Positions 23,534 to 32,687 are shown, counted from the first letter of the stretch. The stretch is DNA of 64,000 bases from Dyella terrae (GCF_004322705.1 NZ_SIZZ01000001.1:2187213-2251212), one strand, 5' to 3'. Notes: generated by a model not told the origin, from the letters alone. Program-made: numbers and translations.

Positions 23534-24022
23534 TCACCCGCCTTTGGCGCGCTCTGCCTCGATGCGCTGCGTGAAATCGACCTTTGCCAATCGCTCCTCC
23601 ATCCGCCACAACGCATCGAAGAGGTCAGCATCCGCTTCTTTCATGAGCCGGCGGTACGCCGCTTCGAACACCGGCCTGACGTCGAGCAGGCGCTGCGCCT
23701 GCGCCTTGCCTTTGGTAGTGAGCCTGACGATCGTGCGTCGGCCATCCTTGGGGTCGGAACGGGTGTCGACCAGGCTGAGCGCCTTGAGCTCCTTCACCGC
23801 CTTGATGACGAACGGATGGGATTGCCGCACCGCGTTTGCAATATCCGTCACCGCCTGGGGCCCTTGCTCAAACAGCAAATGAACCGTCGAGACCAGCCGG
23901 GGCGGCACAACGATCCCGAAATCGGGAAAGGTCTCGTCGCATGCGTCGCTGAAGCGATTGGCCAGGCGGCGCAGGATATGCGGCAGGAAGATCAGGCCCT
24001 GGGATTCGATGAATTCGGTCAT
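23534..24022 (-). CDS. MarR-family transcriptional regulator
   Basis: The winged helix (residues about 45-110) shows QAVTDIANAVRQSHPFVIKA, a turn, then LVDTRSDPKDGRRTIVRLT, diagnostic of MarR. Helices at both ends form the dimer. ATG 24022 gives 162 residues; a GTG 12 codons earlier is possible. It is divergent from the M13 peptidase gene, with an 8-bp dyad between them, so it probably represses that gene and itself. Confidence 0.92.
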   Translation of the reverse strand: MTEFIESQGLIFLPHILRRLANRFSDACDETFPDFGIVVPPRLVSTVHLLFEQGPQAVTDIANAVRQSHPFVIKAVKELKALSLVDTRSDPKDGRRTIVRLTTKGKAQAQRLLDVRPVFEAAYRRLMKEADADLFDALWRMEERLAKVDFTQRIEAERAKGG

Positions 24023-24063
24023 GGCGGTGAATCTATCCGGATTTGACCTGACTTGCACCCATC

Positions 24064-24093
24064 TATGTCACCTGTTACGTTCCGCGTGACATA
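24064..24093. promoter_or_regulatory. 8-bp inverted repeat between marR and the M13 peptidase
   Basis: TATGTCAC and GTGACATA are perfect inverted copies separated by 14 bases, so their centres are two helical turns apart. They lie in the 88-base divergent region, directly in front of the peptidase start. A MarR dimer or pair of dimers is the natural candidate to bind. Confidence 0.55.
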
Positions 24094-24110
24094 TCTGGGG
24101 AGGTTTTGGC

Positions 24111-26156
24111 ATGCGGCGGCTCGTCCTGTGTTCGGCCCTGTTTTGTACGGGCTTGGTTGCCTTGTCCGTGGCGAGCAACGAACCCGCTGCGCGGGGCGCG
24201 GTGCCGCGCTCCGGTGTCGCGATCAACGACCTGGATCGCAGCGTGCGTCCACAGGACGACTTCTATCAGTTCGCTGTCGGCGGCTGGATCAAGCGGGTAA
24301 AAGGACCGGCCTATATGCCCGGCTGGAGCGCCGGCAGGGAACTCCAGCTCAACGTCTATGAGGCGCTGGACAAGGATGTCCGTGACCTGATGAAGGGCGG
24401 TCGCGCGACGGGCAACGAACACAAGCTCGCGGACATCTATGCCAGCTACATCCATGTGGAGCAGATCGACCGGCTCGGATTGACGCCCATTGCGCCCTAT
24501 CTGGCGACATTCGACGCGGCGAAATCACCAGCCGATATCGCCGATGCCATCGCGATGCTCTCTGCCCAGGGCCTTGACCTGGGCATCGGCACCTGGGTGC
24601 ATCCGGATGACGAAGATCCCAGCCGCTATCTGGCCGACTTCGTCCAGTCCGATCTTGGCTTGTCGGAGCGGGACTATTACCTGAGCGATGAGCCACGCTT
24701 TGCCACCATTCGCGACGCCTACCGCGGCCACGTGACGCGCGTGCTTTCGCTCTCGGGCGTGGCTGATGCGGACACACTTGCGCGCAAGGTGATCGCCCTG
24801 GAAACGCGACTGGCCAAAGCGCAGTGGACACCAGTGGCCACCCGTGTTCCGGGCGCTACCGCGCATCGCGTGTCACGCAAGGCACTGGCCGAAGCCGTAC
24901 CAGGCCTCGACATGGCGCGATTTGCCCAAGGCATCGGCATTCCCGCCACGGCGGAGCACTTCAACATCAGTCAGCCCGACTACTTCGCCACCTACGGCAA
25001 GCTGCTGGCTGAGGTTCCGGCGCCCGTATGGCGCGCCTATCTGCGCGTGCGCCTCATCGATCATCTGGCGCGGTTCCTCCCGCAACCCTACCGTGACGAA
25101 GCCGACCGGTTCTTCAGTGGCACGCTCTATGGCGCGACGGCAAGCCGTCCGCGCTGGTTGCGGGCCATGGGTGTCCTGGAAGACAGCATGGGCGATGCGC
25201 TGGGGCAGCTGTACGTGCAGAAGCATGTTCCACCCGAGGCACAAGCGCGCGCACGTGTCGTTCTGGACAACGTGATTGCCAGCTTTCGCCAGCGCATTGC
25301 CGCCTCGGACTGGCTCAGTGACACCAGCAAACAAGGCGCCCTCGCCAAGCTCGACCAACTGGTGATTCGCATGGGCGCTCCCGGGCATATTCGCGATTAC
25401 GGGCGCCTCGTCACGGCACCTGACGATGCCGTTGGCAACTGGATGCGTGCACGCACCCTGCTCGCACGCTTTGAGATCGAAAAGCTCTCGCGCCCCGTTG
25501 ATCGCGAAGAATGGACGATGTCGCCGCAGTCGGTGAACGGGTATTACTCCGTCAGCCGCAATCAGGTGGTCCTGCCCGCCGCACTCCTACAGGCGCCCTA
25601 CTTCCAGGCCGATGCGGACGATGCGGTCAATTACGGTGGGCTGGGCTTCTTCATCGCTCACGAGCTGAGCCATGCATTCGATCGCGCAGGTAGTCAGTAC
25701 GACGGGGAAGGCAAACGTGTCGAATGGATGACGCCGGCAGATCGCGCTGAATTCGAGCGTCGCGCGCATGCCATCGTCGTTCAGTTCGATGACTATGCCG
25801 TGTCGCCCGGCCATCACCTCAACGGCGAACTGACCATTGGCGAGAACATCGCCGATACGTCGGGACTGGCGATCGCCTATGACGCCTATCAGCGATCCCT
25901 GCAGGGTCATCACGCCCCGGTCATCGAAGGCTTCACCGGCGATCAGCGCTTTTATCTGGGCTTTGCGAGAACCTGGGCTTCCGAGCCCATCGTCACGCAG
26001 GCAGCGATCACCCATGCACTCGCCGACACGCATGCACCGGACAGGTTTCGCGTCACCGGCGCGGTATCCAATCAGGATGCGTTCCATCGTGCCTACCGGG
26101 TGAAGGAAGGCGATGGCGAGTTCCGCGCGCCGGACAAGCGAGCACGCATTTGGTGA
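24111..26156 (+). CDS. M13-family (neprilysin-like) zinc metallopeptidase, 681 aa
   Basis: A signal peptide (residues 1-20) directs it to the periplasm or outside. The N-terminal M13 domain contains RPQDDFYQFAVGGWIK; the C-terminal catalytic domain has the substrate-binding VNGYYSVSRNQVVLPAA, zinc motif H517-ELS-H521 and the third ligand in E578-NIAD. M13 enzymes cut small peptides of under about 40 residues. The length is normal for bacterial members. The usual terminal CxxW is replaced by RARIW. MarR 23534 is its probable regulator. Confidence 0.95.
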   Translation: MRRLVLCSALFCTGLVALSVASNEPAARGAVPRSGVAINDLDRSVRPQDDFYQFAVGGWIKRVKGPAYMPGWSAGRELQLNVYEALDKDVRDLMKGGRATGNEHKLADIYASYIHVEQIDRLGLTPIAPYLATFDAAKSPADIADAIAMLSAQGLDLGIGTWVHPDDEDPSRYLADFVQSDLGLSERDYYLSDEPRFATIRDAYRGHVTRVLSLSGVADADTLARKVIALETRLAKAQWTPVATRVPGATAHRVSRKALAEAVPGLDMARFAQGIGIPATAEHFNISQPDYFATYGKLLAEVPAPVWRAYLRVRLIDHLARFLPQPYRDEADRFFSGTLYGATASRPRWLRAMGVLEDSMGDALGQLYVQKHVPPEAQARARVVLDNVIASFRQRIAASDWLSDTSKQGALAKLDQLVIRMGAPGHIRDYGRLVTAPDDAVGNWMRARTLLARFEIEKLSRPVDREEWTMSPQSVNGYYSVSRNQVVLPAALLQAPYFQADADDAVNYGGLGFFIAHELSHAFDRAGSQYDGEGKRVEWMTPADRAEFERRAHAIVVQFDDYAVSPGHHLNGELTIGENIADTSGLAIAYDAYQRSLQGHHAPVIEGFTGDQRFYLGFARTWASEPIVTQAAITHALADTHAPDRFRVTGAVSNQDAFHRAYRVKEGDGEFRAPDKRARIW

Positions 26157-26185
26157 CAGTCGTCTTCGCCGGCGCGTGGTGCCTG

Positions 26186-26569
26186 TCAGTCGACACACAC
26201 CCGGCTGGCGATGCCGTCCTCGACGTACCCATGGCAACTGAGCGGCTGCTGTTCACGCGAGCACATACCCGAGGACGGATCGGACGTCGGTTCGTCCTGC
26301 AGACAATAGCCTTCGCACTCCGCGGATTTCTTGCAGGCTTTGCCAGCGTCTTTCGTAGGCACCTTGCATGAAGGAGGTATGGGTGCGCCGGGTATGCCAA
26401 AAACGCCCCACTCACCTCCCACGGTGTGACACGCCGATTCGTCGAGCGAAGGAAATCGTTTCCATCGTAGCGGCGGCTGGCCCGCTTCCTGCGCCGTGGC
26501 ATGCATCGCCATGCCCAAGGCAAACAGTCCCGCCCACACCGCGATGCCACGCAAGCTGCGCGCTCTCAT
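26186..26569 (-). CDS. Secreted cysteine-rich protein, homologue of 5595, 127 aa
   Basis: Residues 1-26 form a signal peptide (MHATAQ). The mature chain has C-x3-GG-x-W, then C-x5-DAG-x2-C-x5-C-x-G-x-C-L and GMCS, the same spacing as in the lipoprotein at 5595, plus two more cysteines in its C-terminal tail (SCHGYVEDG, RVCVD). Here there is no lipobox, so it is a soluble secreted form. Function unknown. It converges on the M13 peptidase gene. Confidence 0.82.
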   Translation of the reverse strand: MRARSLRGIAVWAGLFALGMAMHATAQEAGQPPLRWKRFPSLDESACHTVGGEWGVFGIPGAPIPPSCKVPTKDAGKACKKSAECEGYCLQDEPTSDPSSGMCSREQQPLSCHGYVEDGIASRVCVD

Positions 26570-26623
26570 GAATCATCCTTGTCGGTTGCTTGAGTCATCC
26601 CCCTCATGCCCGGTGCCCTTCGC

Positions 26624-27100
26624 TCACCGCAGGCGCGTGAAGTAGTTCGTCCGCATGATCGGCGTCCCGTCGTTGCCCCAATAGACGGCCGTTTCGATCA
26701 TCGACTTGCCATCGGCTGCCACGGTATAGATCCGTGTCGACGCGGGAACACTGCCCTTCGAGAGCGCCATGATCAGGACATTGGGCTCCGGGCGCCGGAA
26801 GGCGGCCGTGTCTGCCTCGGGGCTTCCCGTCACGGCGGAAGGCGTGCCATCGAGCGTACTGGTGCCCGCTGCGTGAATCTCGGTGCCGCCGGCATCGACG
26901 ATGGCGACGTCCGTGGTCCATTGCCCCGGGCCGGCTTCACCGAAGGTGATGGTCACGCGCCTGGGCCGCGCCTCGGGCGCCATCGGCAAGCGCGAGGAAT
27001 CGACTGCCCAACGGCCGACGAGAGGAGATACATGCGGGGAGGCAGCGAAAGCCGACGAGGCGAAACCGAACGTCATCAAGGCGGCAAGCAGGGCTTTCAT
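26624..27100 (-). CDS. Secreted protein of unknown function, 158 aa
   Basis: The start ATG 27100 has AGGA upstream. Residues 1-20 form a signal peptide (AFAAS). The mature part opens SPLVGRWAVDSSRLPMAPEA and continues RRVTITFGE, suggesting a beta-barrel domain that tests as lipocalin-like by eye; VPASTRIYTVAADGKSM is a conserved-looking turn. I know no named family for certain. No operon partner is evident. Confidence 0.72.
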   Translation of the reverse strand: MKALLAALMTFGFASSAFAASPHVSPLVGRWAVDSSRLPMAPEARPRRVTITFGEAGPGQWTTDVAIVDAGGTEIHAAGTSTLDGTPSAVTGSPEADTAAFRRPEPNVLIMALSKGSVPASTRIYTVAADGKSMIETAVYWGNDGTPIMRTNYFTRLR

Positions 27101-27326
27101 GGGGGCATCCTTTGCACTCGGGAAAAAAAGGAAGTCAGCGGGCGATAGGCGTGCCGCCATGGGTTTCAGGTGACTCTTCCGGAAAGGTACCGCCGGAGTG
27201 CCAGCTTGCGTCGAAACTCGCCCGAGGCGCAACCGCTCCCTGATGACCGTGGCGGTCCGGCTGGGATACGCTGGGACAAGCCATCCCCGGGTGCCAGGGG
27301 GTACCGGATGGTGGCAGGGGAACATC

Positions 27327-29243
27327 ATGAGCTTCGATTGTGCTTCGGCAGCGCCGCGTGTACTCGGCGGGACGATGACTGCGCGCATGCGCGGCATACT
27401 GGTCATGGGAATCGCACTGGCCATGGGCTGGAGCAGCGCGCCGTGCATCGCGCAGACATCCGCTCCCGCGCAGAGTCGCGCCTCGATCAGCATTGAGGAT
27501 CTGCGCGATCCTGGGCGCGCGGCCGAATGGGTATCCGACGCACAGCAAAGCTCATACAAGCGTGTGCTGGCGGCCTATGCGGGCGAAACGTCTGCGCACC
27601 CTGCGGATGCCACGCTAGCGCTCGCGCAGTGCCGTTTCATCAGGCCCTATGCCTTCAGCGAAGAGATCGCGTGGAGCGATGACGCCCTTGCGGACCTGGA
27701 CGCCTGTCGCGAGGCGATCGGTGCGCGCTTCAAGCAGGATGCCGAAGTCATCCTCTACGTGTTCGAGAGCGTGTGGGGCGAGGAGGCTATCAAGGCGATT
27801 CGGGCCGTTCAGCCCGCGAGCGAGCAGTGGACAAAGGCGCAGCAGTCCCGCCTCCATGCTCAGCTGTCGAATGCGTATTCGACAACGAAACAGAAGACGC
27901 TTGCCGGTCAGGAAGCCGTGATATCGGCGCGCCTCGATGCCAACAGCAGCGTGTTCAATGACGGCTTGCGCTACCTGTGCGATACCCAACGACGCAAGGA
28001 AGCCGAAACGCTTCTCGCATCGTCTCCCCTGCCCGATGAATCCTGGCGCCTTTCCGCGCGTCTTCACTTTGCCTCGGACAATCTGAGTCCCGCCGCCGCA
28101 CTTGCCGAACTGGAGCGCGCCAAGGGTCGCAAGGGCATCTCCGATACCTGGCTGGCGGCCCACGTGTACGAGCGGGCCGGCAAATATGCCGAGGCCGCTG
28201 AAACGCTCGCCAGGATCGACACAAAGTCTGACTACCAGGGACCCGACCAATACAAGTTGCGGGCAGATATCGCTGCCGGCATCGGCGATCACCTGGCCGA
28301 AGCCACGGCAGTGAAGGAGTGGCTGGCCAAATCGGGCATCACGGCACCGGTGCTGTTTGCCTATGGCTCCTTGCTCGCGCATGCGCCTTCGCAGGGGTTC
28401 TCACTGCCACTGCTTCCCCTCGCGCTGACCCTTCTTCTGACCGCGCTCATGCTCGTTGTAGCGCCCGCCTTCCTCGCCTTTCCTGCCCACTATCGCGGCA
28501 CGGTTCGCATGCGCCGTCACTTGCCGCTCGATCCGCCTTTCGCGCGCATTGGCCTGCGACATATGTGGCTTGGCCTGGCGACGCTTTTGCTTACGTCAGG
28601 CCTCGTCCCGGTGCTTGGCGCCGGCAACGCGGTCCAGGCGATTGGCGCGGGACACGTGCCCACCAGCACAGAGGCATCGTCCTTCGCGATGGTCGAACTG
28701 ATGACGCTTGCGCTGGGAGCACTGCTGGTGCTGCCGGTCATCCTGAAGCTCTCATTTCGCGAGTGGATCGGCTCCCGTCAGTTCAAGTTCGCGGCCGTCG
28801 TCATCGTCGCCTTCATGGTGATCAAGTTGCTCGCTTACGGCCTTCTTGCGCATTCCGGCGCGGGTCACCAGGCCATCAAGCCGAACCAGCATGACCAACT
28901 GGTCAGCACCATGGCCGCCGGTGCGGTCTCGATGGGAGGCGCTTCGCTCGCGCTGATCCTCGTAGCGGTGCTGGCGCCCATTTATGAAGAGCTGATCTTC
29001 CGGGGCTTGATCCTCGGAGGCCTGGCGCGGCACCTGAGTTTTGGATGGTCGAACGCGTGGCAGGCGCTGATCTTCGCAACGATTCATTTCGACTTGCGCA
29101 ACTTCGTTTTTTACCTTGCCTTCGGGCTGGTAGCCGGCTGGCTGGTGCGTCGCACGCGCGGACTGGCTGCGTCGATGCTGCTGCACGTGATCAATAACGG
29201 TATCGCCACCCTGGCGCTGTTATCGGCGTCATCCGCAGGGTAA
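27327..29243 (+). CDS. CPBP-family intramembrane metalloprotease with helical-repeat N-domain, 638 aa
   Basis: I use ATG 27327 (AGGGG six bases upstream); ATG 27375 gives a neater signal peptide and is equally possible. After the signal, about 300 residues form a hydrophilic TPR-like helical region (LAELERAKGRKG, YERAGKYAEAAETLARID). The C-terminal half has eight or so spans and the CPBP motifs: EELIFRG with the catalytic glutamates, FATIHFD and HVINN. CPBP proteins are Rce1-like proteases. A large extracytoplasmic repeat domain fused to CPBP is unusual. Confidence 0.87.
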   Translation: MSFDCASAAPRVLGGTMTARMRGILVMGIALAMGWSSAPCIAQTSAPAQSRASISIEDLRDPGRAAEWVSDAQQSSYKRVLAAYAGETSAHPADATLALAQCRFIRPYAFSEEIAWSDDALADLDACREAIGARFKQDAEVILYVFESVWGEEAIKAIRAVQPASEQWTKAQQSRLHAQLSNAYSTTKQKTLAGQEAVISARLDANSSVFNDGLRYLCDTQRRKEAETLLASSPLPDESWRLSARLHFASDNLSPAAALAELERAKGRKGISDTWLAAHVYERAGKYAEAAETLARIDTKSDYQGPDQYKLRADIAAGIGDHLAEATAVKEWLAKSGITAPVLFAYGSLLAHAPSQGFSLPLLPLALTLLLTALMLVVAPAFLAFPAHYRGTVRMRRHLPLDPPFARIGLRHMWLGLATLLLTSGLVPVLGAGNAVQAIGAGHVPTSTEASSFAMVELMTLALGALLVLPVILKLSFREWIGSRQFKFAAVVIVAFMVIKLLAYGLLAHSGAGHQAIKPNQHDQLVSTMAAGAVSMGGASLALILVAVLAPIYEELIFRGLILGGLARHLSFGWSNAWQALIFATIHFDLRNFVFYLAFGLVAGWLVRRTRGLAASMLLHVINNGIATLALLSASSAG

Positions 29244-29309
29244 GGGCAAGCGGTGGGCTCCCGGAGAGCGTCATTCTCCGGGAGCACTGCCTGTTCAGCA
29301 GCCTGTCGG

Positions 29310-30236
29310 TTACGGGCGAAGAAACGTTGTCACGTTGGATGCGTCCACCATCGGCGCGTCGAAGTACACGGTCGTAGGTTTGGCGGGCAGTTCCTTGCCG
29401 CTCAGCCAAAGATCGATGTGCGACACGGCCTCCTGCGCCATGGCCTCAAAGGGAATGGCAAACGTGGCGATGATCGTGCTCTTCGGCGATGCGATGCGCC
29501 GATACACGTCCTGACTCCCGTCCACGGTGACCATGCCCAGACGATCACGCCCGATCCCGTGCTCCTGCAGAAGGTCATCGACGACCACGGCCTGTCCATC
29601 GAACGACACCCACATGGCGCGCAAAGTCCCGGAGTGGTTCTCCATGATGTCGGTCGCACCGCGGCGGACATCACGCTTCCAGTCATGCGTATCGGTCATG
29701 GTGTGACTCGCCACTTCACGGACGCCGGCTTCCTCGGCAATCACCGCATCCAGCGTGCGTCCACGCATACGTGAGCCCGCGTTCTTTTCGTATCGGATCG
29801 TCGCCATGTCCCCGCTGTGTCCCAACGTTTCCATCAGATAGAGGGCACTGTCGGCGCCGACGTTGTAGTGATTGGCGTCCAGTTGCAGCGGTACGTAGGG
29901 GCTGTAGCCCGTCGTGATGGTCACGACCGGAATGCCCTGCCGCTGGGCACGCTCCAGTTCCCCGGCGGTTTCCTGGGGCTTGCCCATGCCAAGGACCATG
30001 GCATCCACGCGCTGATCGATCAGTTCGTTGAGGATCTGATGGTAGGCCTCCAGCGAGCCATTCGCGTTGCGAAGGATCACGTCGTGACCGGCGCGCAGGG
30101 CGGCATCGGCCGCGGCATGTTGCACGCGTTCCTGTGTATCGGCGCTTCCCTGAAAGATGGCGATGCCAATCGTGCCGGCCTGCGCTGGGGCGGCGATCAT
30201 GGATACAGTGAATGCAAGCGCGTGGAATTTATTCAA
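29310..30236 (-). CDS. Periplasmic sugar-binding protein, ABC-type, orphan, 308 aa
   Basis: A TTG start with GGGAG upstream is followed by a signal peptide (APAQA). The rest is a type I periplasmic binding protein of the ribose/LacI fold: IGIAIFQGS, RVDAMVLGMGKP, GIPVVTITTG, and DVYRRIASPKSTIIATFAI near the end. Such proteins feed sugar ABC importers or chemoreceptors. No permease or ATPase gene is next to it here, so it may serve a distant transporter or a sensor. Confidence 0.88.
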   Translation of the reverse strand: MNKFHALAFTVSMIAAPAQAGTIGIAIFQGSADTQERVQHAAADAALRAGHDVILRNANGSLEAYHQILNELIDQRVDAMVLGMGKPQETAGELERAQRQGIPVVTITTGYSPYVPLQLDANHYNVGADSALYLMETLGHSGDMATIRYEKNAGSRMRGRTLDAVIAEEAGVREVASHTMTDTHDWKRDVRRGATDIMENHSGTLRAMWVSFDGQAVVVDDLLQEHGIGRDRLGMVTVDGSQDVYRRIASPKSTIIATFAIPFEAMAQEAVSHIDLWLSGKELPAKPTTVYFDAPMVDASNVTTFLRP

Positions 30237-30369
30237 GGACTACTCCCGTTCGAGGTGAGTCCTGACCATCGCTGCTGCGTACAGGTGCGCAAGTGAGGCT
30301 GCGCACACTACGCATGAATTCAGAGATGTCCTAGCTAATATCTGGATGTACCTCAGTTGAAGTCAATGG

Positions 30370-30795
30370 CTAACGCTGCAGCGTGCGCTCAGCCAACGAC
30401 CAGATTTTCCACCAGGGGCGTGGCGGCGCGACGGCATCACCCGGTGAGGTCAGTCGCTCCGATTGCGGATCGTAGAGCGCGAGGCCGTGCTCTTTCACGA
30501 GACGGTTGACCAGGTCTTCCACCTGGCCGACTTTCGACATCTGGCAACTGACGATGACGTAGGCATCCGATCGTTCCATCGGATAGCTCCAGGGATTGGC
30601 GGCGGCATCGACGTCGTCTTCCGAGGCGTCATCCAGATCCGGATGTATGGCCACCAGGTCTCGATAGAACGCGGCGACGGAGGGGTGTGGCTGAACAAGG
30701 CTTTCATCACCCTCGCACAAGCGGGCGTAAACCTTCGCAGCGTGCTCGGGCGACGTGCGCGCGTGCGGATACCAGACGGCAAAGTCCCAGCTCAT
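30370..30795 (-). CDS. Hypothetical protein with PWWKxW motif, homologue of 8008, 141 aa
   Basis: ATG 30795 follows AAGGGGGGAA. The sequence shares NPWS, a YVIVS strand, QVEDLVNRLV, LYDPQ and PWWKIW with the array gene at 8008. The extra C-terminal tail (SLAERTLQR) is absent there. It is a soluble mixed alpha/beta protein of unknown function. It stands alone between the sugar-binding protein and aldolase. Confidence 0.8.
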   Translation of the reverse strand: MSWDFAVWYPHARTSPEHAAKVYARLCEGDESLVQPHPSVAAFYRDLVAIHPDLDDASEDDVDAAANPWSYPMERSDAYVIVSCQMSKVGQVEDLVNRLVKEHGLALYDPQSERLTSPGDAVAPPRPWWKIWSLAERTLQR

Positions 30796-30880
30796 GCATT
30801 CCCCCCTTGGGTTCGCGTTGCGCGAACAGGCGCCAACTTTGGCATCCCGCCGGGGCGGCGAACAAGCGTGGGAACCGGGC

Positions 30881-30908
30881 AAAAAAAGGGCGCCACGAGG
30901 GCGCCCTT
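30881..30908 (-). terminator. Rho-independent terminator of the aldolase gene
   Basis: On the minus strand a 9-bp stem AAGGGCGCC/GGCGCCCTT with a 5-base loop is followed by a run of seven T. It ends transcription from the aldolase gene, 27 bases past its stop. Confidence 0.9.
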
Positions 30909-30934
30909 CTCTGACACTTAGCGTGAAGCGGCGA

Positions 30935-31939
30935 TCAGCCGTTCCACTGGCCCAGCGCAGCCAGGCCGTTGTCCTTGGCGCGGGCAGCCACGGTCTTCTG
31001 GGCGTCGGCGTAGTTGGCCTTCATGTCCTTGGCCCACAGCTTCAGCGCAGCCTGCTGCATGGCGCGGCCATAGGAGAACGACAGCGGCCACGGGTGCGGG
31101 CCCATGCGGTTCATGGCGTTGAGGTGCGCGGTGGACTGTTCGTCCGTCTGGCCGCCGGACAGGAACACGATGCCCGGCAGGGTGGCCGGCACGGTGGTCT
31201 TGAGCACGCGCACGGTGGCGTCGGCGACTTCCTCGACTTCGGCCTGCTCGTCGCAGTCCTTGCCCGGGATGACCATGCTGACCTTCAGGATGGTGCCTTC
31301 CAGCAGGACGTTCTGCTCGTACAGGGCATTGAAGAGGCTGCGCAGCACGGCTTCGTGCACTTCGTAGCTCACTTCGATGGTGTGGTCGCCGTCCATGATG
31401 ACTTCCGGCTCGACCATCGGCACGAGGCCCGATTCCTGGCACAGCGCGGCGTAGCGTGCCAGCGCGTGGCAGTTGGCTTCGATGGCGGTGGAGCTGGGGT
31501 TGTCTTCGCTGATGTTGATGACCGCGCGCCACTTGGCGAACTGGGCACCGAGCTTGGCGTATTCCTGCAGGCGGTCACGCAGGCCATCAAGGCCTTCGGT
31601 CACGACGTCGCCCGGGAAGCCGGCGAGCGCGACCGGACCCTTGTCGACCTTGATGCCCGGGATGATGCCGAGCTTCTTCATGACCTGGGTGAACGGCACG
31701 CCGTCCTTGGTCGACTGACGGATGGTTTCGTCATAGAGGATCGCGCCGGAGATGTGCTCGTTCAGCGCCGGGGCGGTGAGCAGCAGCTCACGGTAGGCGC
31801 GACGGTTCTCTTCGGTGTTCTCGATGCCGACGGCCTCGAAACGCTTCTTGATGGTGTTGGTCGATTCGTCGATGGCGATGATGCCCTTGCCAGGCGCGAC
31901 CATCGCCAGTGCGATGCTTTCGAGATCTTCGATGCTCAT
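30935..31939 (-). CDS. Class I fructose-bisphosphate aldolase, 334 aa
   Basis: The enzyme cleaves fructose 1,6-bisphosphate into triose phosphates. GKGIIAIDESTNTIKKRF near residue 19, KWRAVI near 130, the Schiff-base lysine region ILKVSMVIPGKDC and FLSGGQTDEQSTAHLNAMN identify the eukaryote-type class I family, which needs no metal. ATG 31939 fits the family N-terminus; the longer frame is noncoding. A strong terminator follows. Pyruvate kinase and GAPDH genes lie within 6 kb. Confidence 0.97.
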   Translation of the reverse strand: MSIEDLESIALAMVAPGKGIIAIDESTNTIKKRFEAVGIENTEENRRAYRELLLTAPALNEHISGAILYDETIRQSTKDGVPFTQVMKKLGIIPGIKVDKGPVALAGFPGDVVTEGLDGLRDRLQEYAKLGAQFAKWRAVINISEDNPSSTAIEANCHALARYAALCQESGLVPMVEPEVIMDGDHTIEVSYEVHEAVLRSLFNALYEQNVLLEGTILKVSMVIPGKDCDEQAEVEEVADATVRVLKTTVPATLPGIVFLSGGQTDEQSTAHLNAMNRMGPHPWPLSFSYGRAMQQAALKLWAKDMKANYADAQKTVAARAKDNGLAALGQWNG

Positions 31940-32140
31940 GACGACTCCGTGGAACGAGGGGCGGTGTTGCAACCGCGCAAAGTGAATGCCTGCCCGTTTC
32001 CGGGACGGCAAGGCTTAAAGCGCGAGAGTATAGCCCGTTCGCACGGCAACCGCCCTGTCCCTCCCGGGAAAGGCATTCAGGAAGGCCCGGCCGGGTGCAC
32101 CGGCCGTGGCTGGCGGGCCGCCGAAGCGACCCGGTGCGGT

Positions 32141-32587
32141 TCAACCCTGTCCGTAGCCGGGAAGCTGGCAGGCGGCGATGAGCTTGGCCTTGGCGGCGGC
32201 GTCAGCCGGCATGTTGAACGGCACGATGTAATAGGTCGCCACCGGCTCGCTGTGACGGTTGGTCAGCGACGGGCCATAGCGCAGGTTCTTCACGATGCTC
32301 ACGGCGACCGAACCGAGATCGCTCTCTGGCGCCACTTTTTTCAGCTCGATGTTCATGGGCAGGCCATCGGAGCCGACCTGGTAGCTCACCGAGGCGCAGC
32401 CGGGCTTGTCCATGTTGCGGCCGGTGTTGGGGATGTCCGCGTTCACTTTGGTGTTCAGCAGGATCCAGTACGCCGACAGGTGGTCGGGATCGACCTTGCG
32501 GGCGTCCTGCGCCAGTACGGGGGTCGCAGCGGCCACCGCCATCACGGCCGCCAGGCCGCACAGCAACGGGCGAAGGGTCTTCTTCAT
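32141..32587 (-). CDS. Secreted TonB-C-terminal-like protein, 148 aa
   Basis: AAGGAG precedes ATG 32587. Residues 1-26 are a signal peptide (PVLAQ). The mature part has CASVSYQVGSDGLPMNIELKKV, then VAVSIVKNLRYGP and ATYYIVPFN, the strand-helix pattern of the TonB C-terminal domain fold, here free of a membrane anchor. Two cysteines may pair. A periplasmic role is likely; real TonB function is not, since no anchor or proline linker exists. Confidence 0.72.
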   Translation of the reverse strand: MKKTLRPLLCGLAAVMAVAAATPVLAQDARKVDPDHLSAYWILLNTKVNADIPNTGRNMDKPGCASVSYQVGSDGLPMNIELKKVAPESDLGSVAVSIVKNLRYGPSLTNRHSEPVATYYIVPFNMPADAAAKAKLIAACQLPGYGQG

Positions 32588-32687
32588 GGGCAAACTCCTT
32601 GTACAGGCGGAGGGGGACGCAAGCCGCAGTGTAGCGGCGCGAAGCGTAAGCGGGACGTCACGTGCGACCTCCCGCCTTCCGGCGCGA

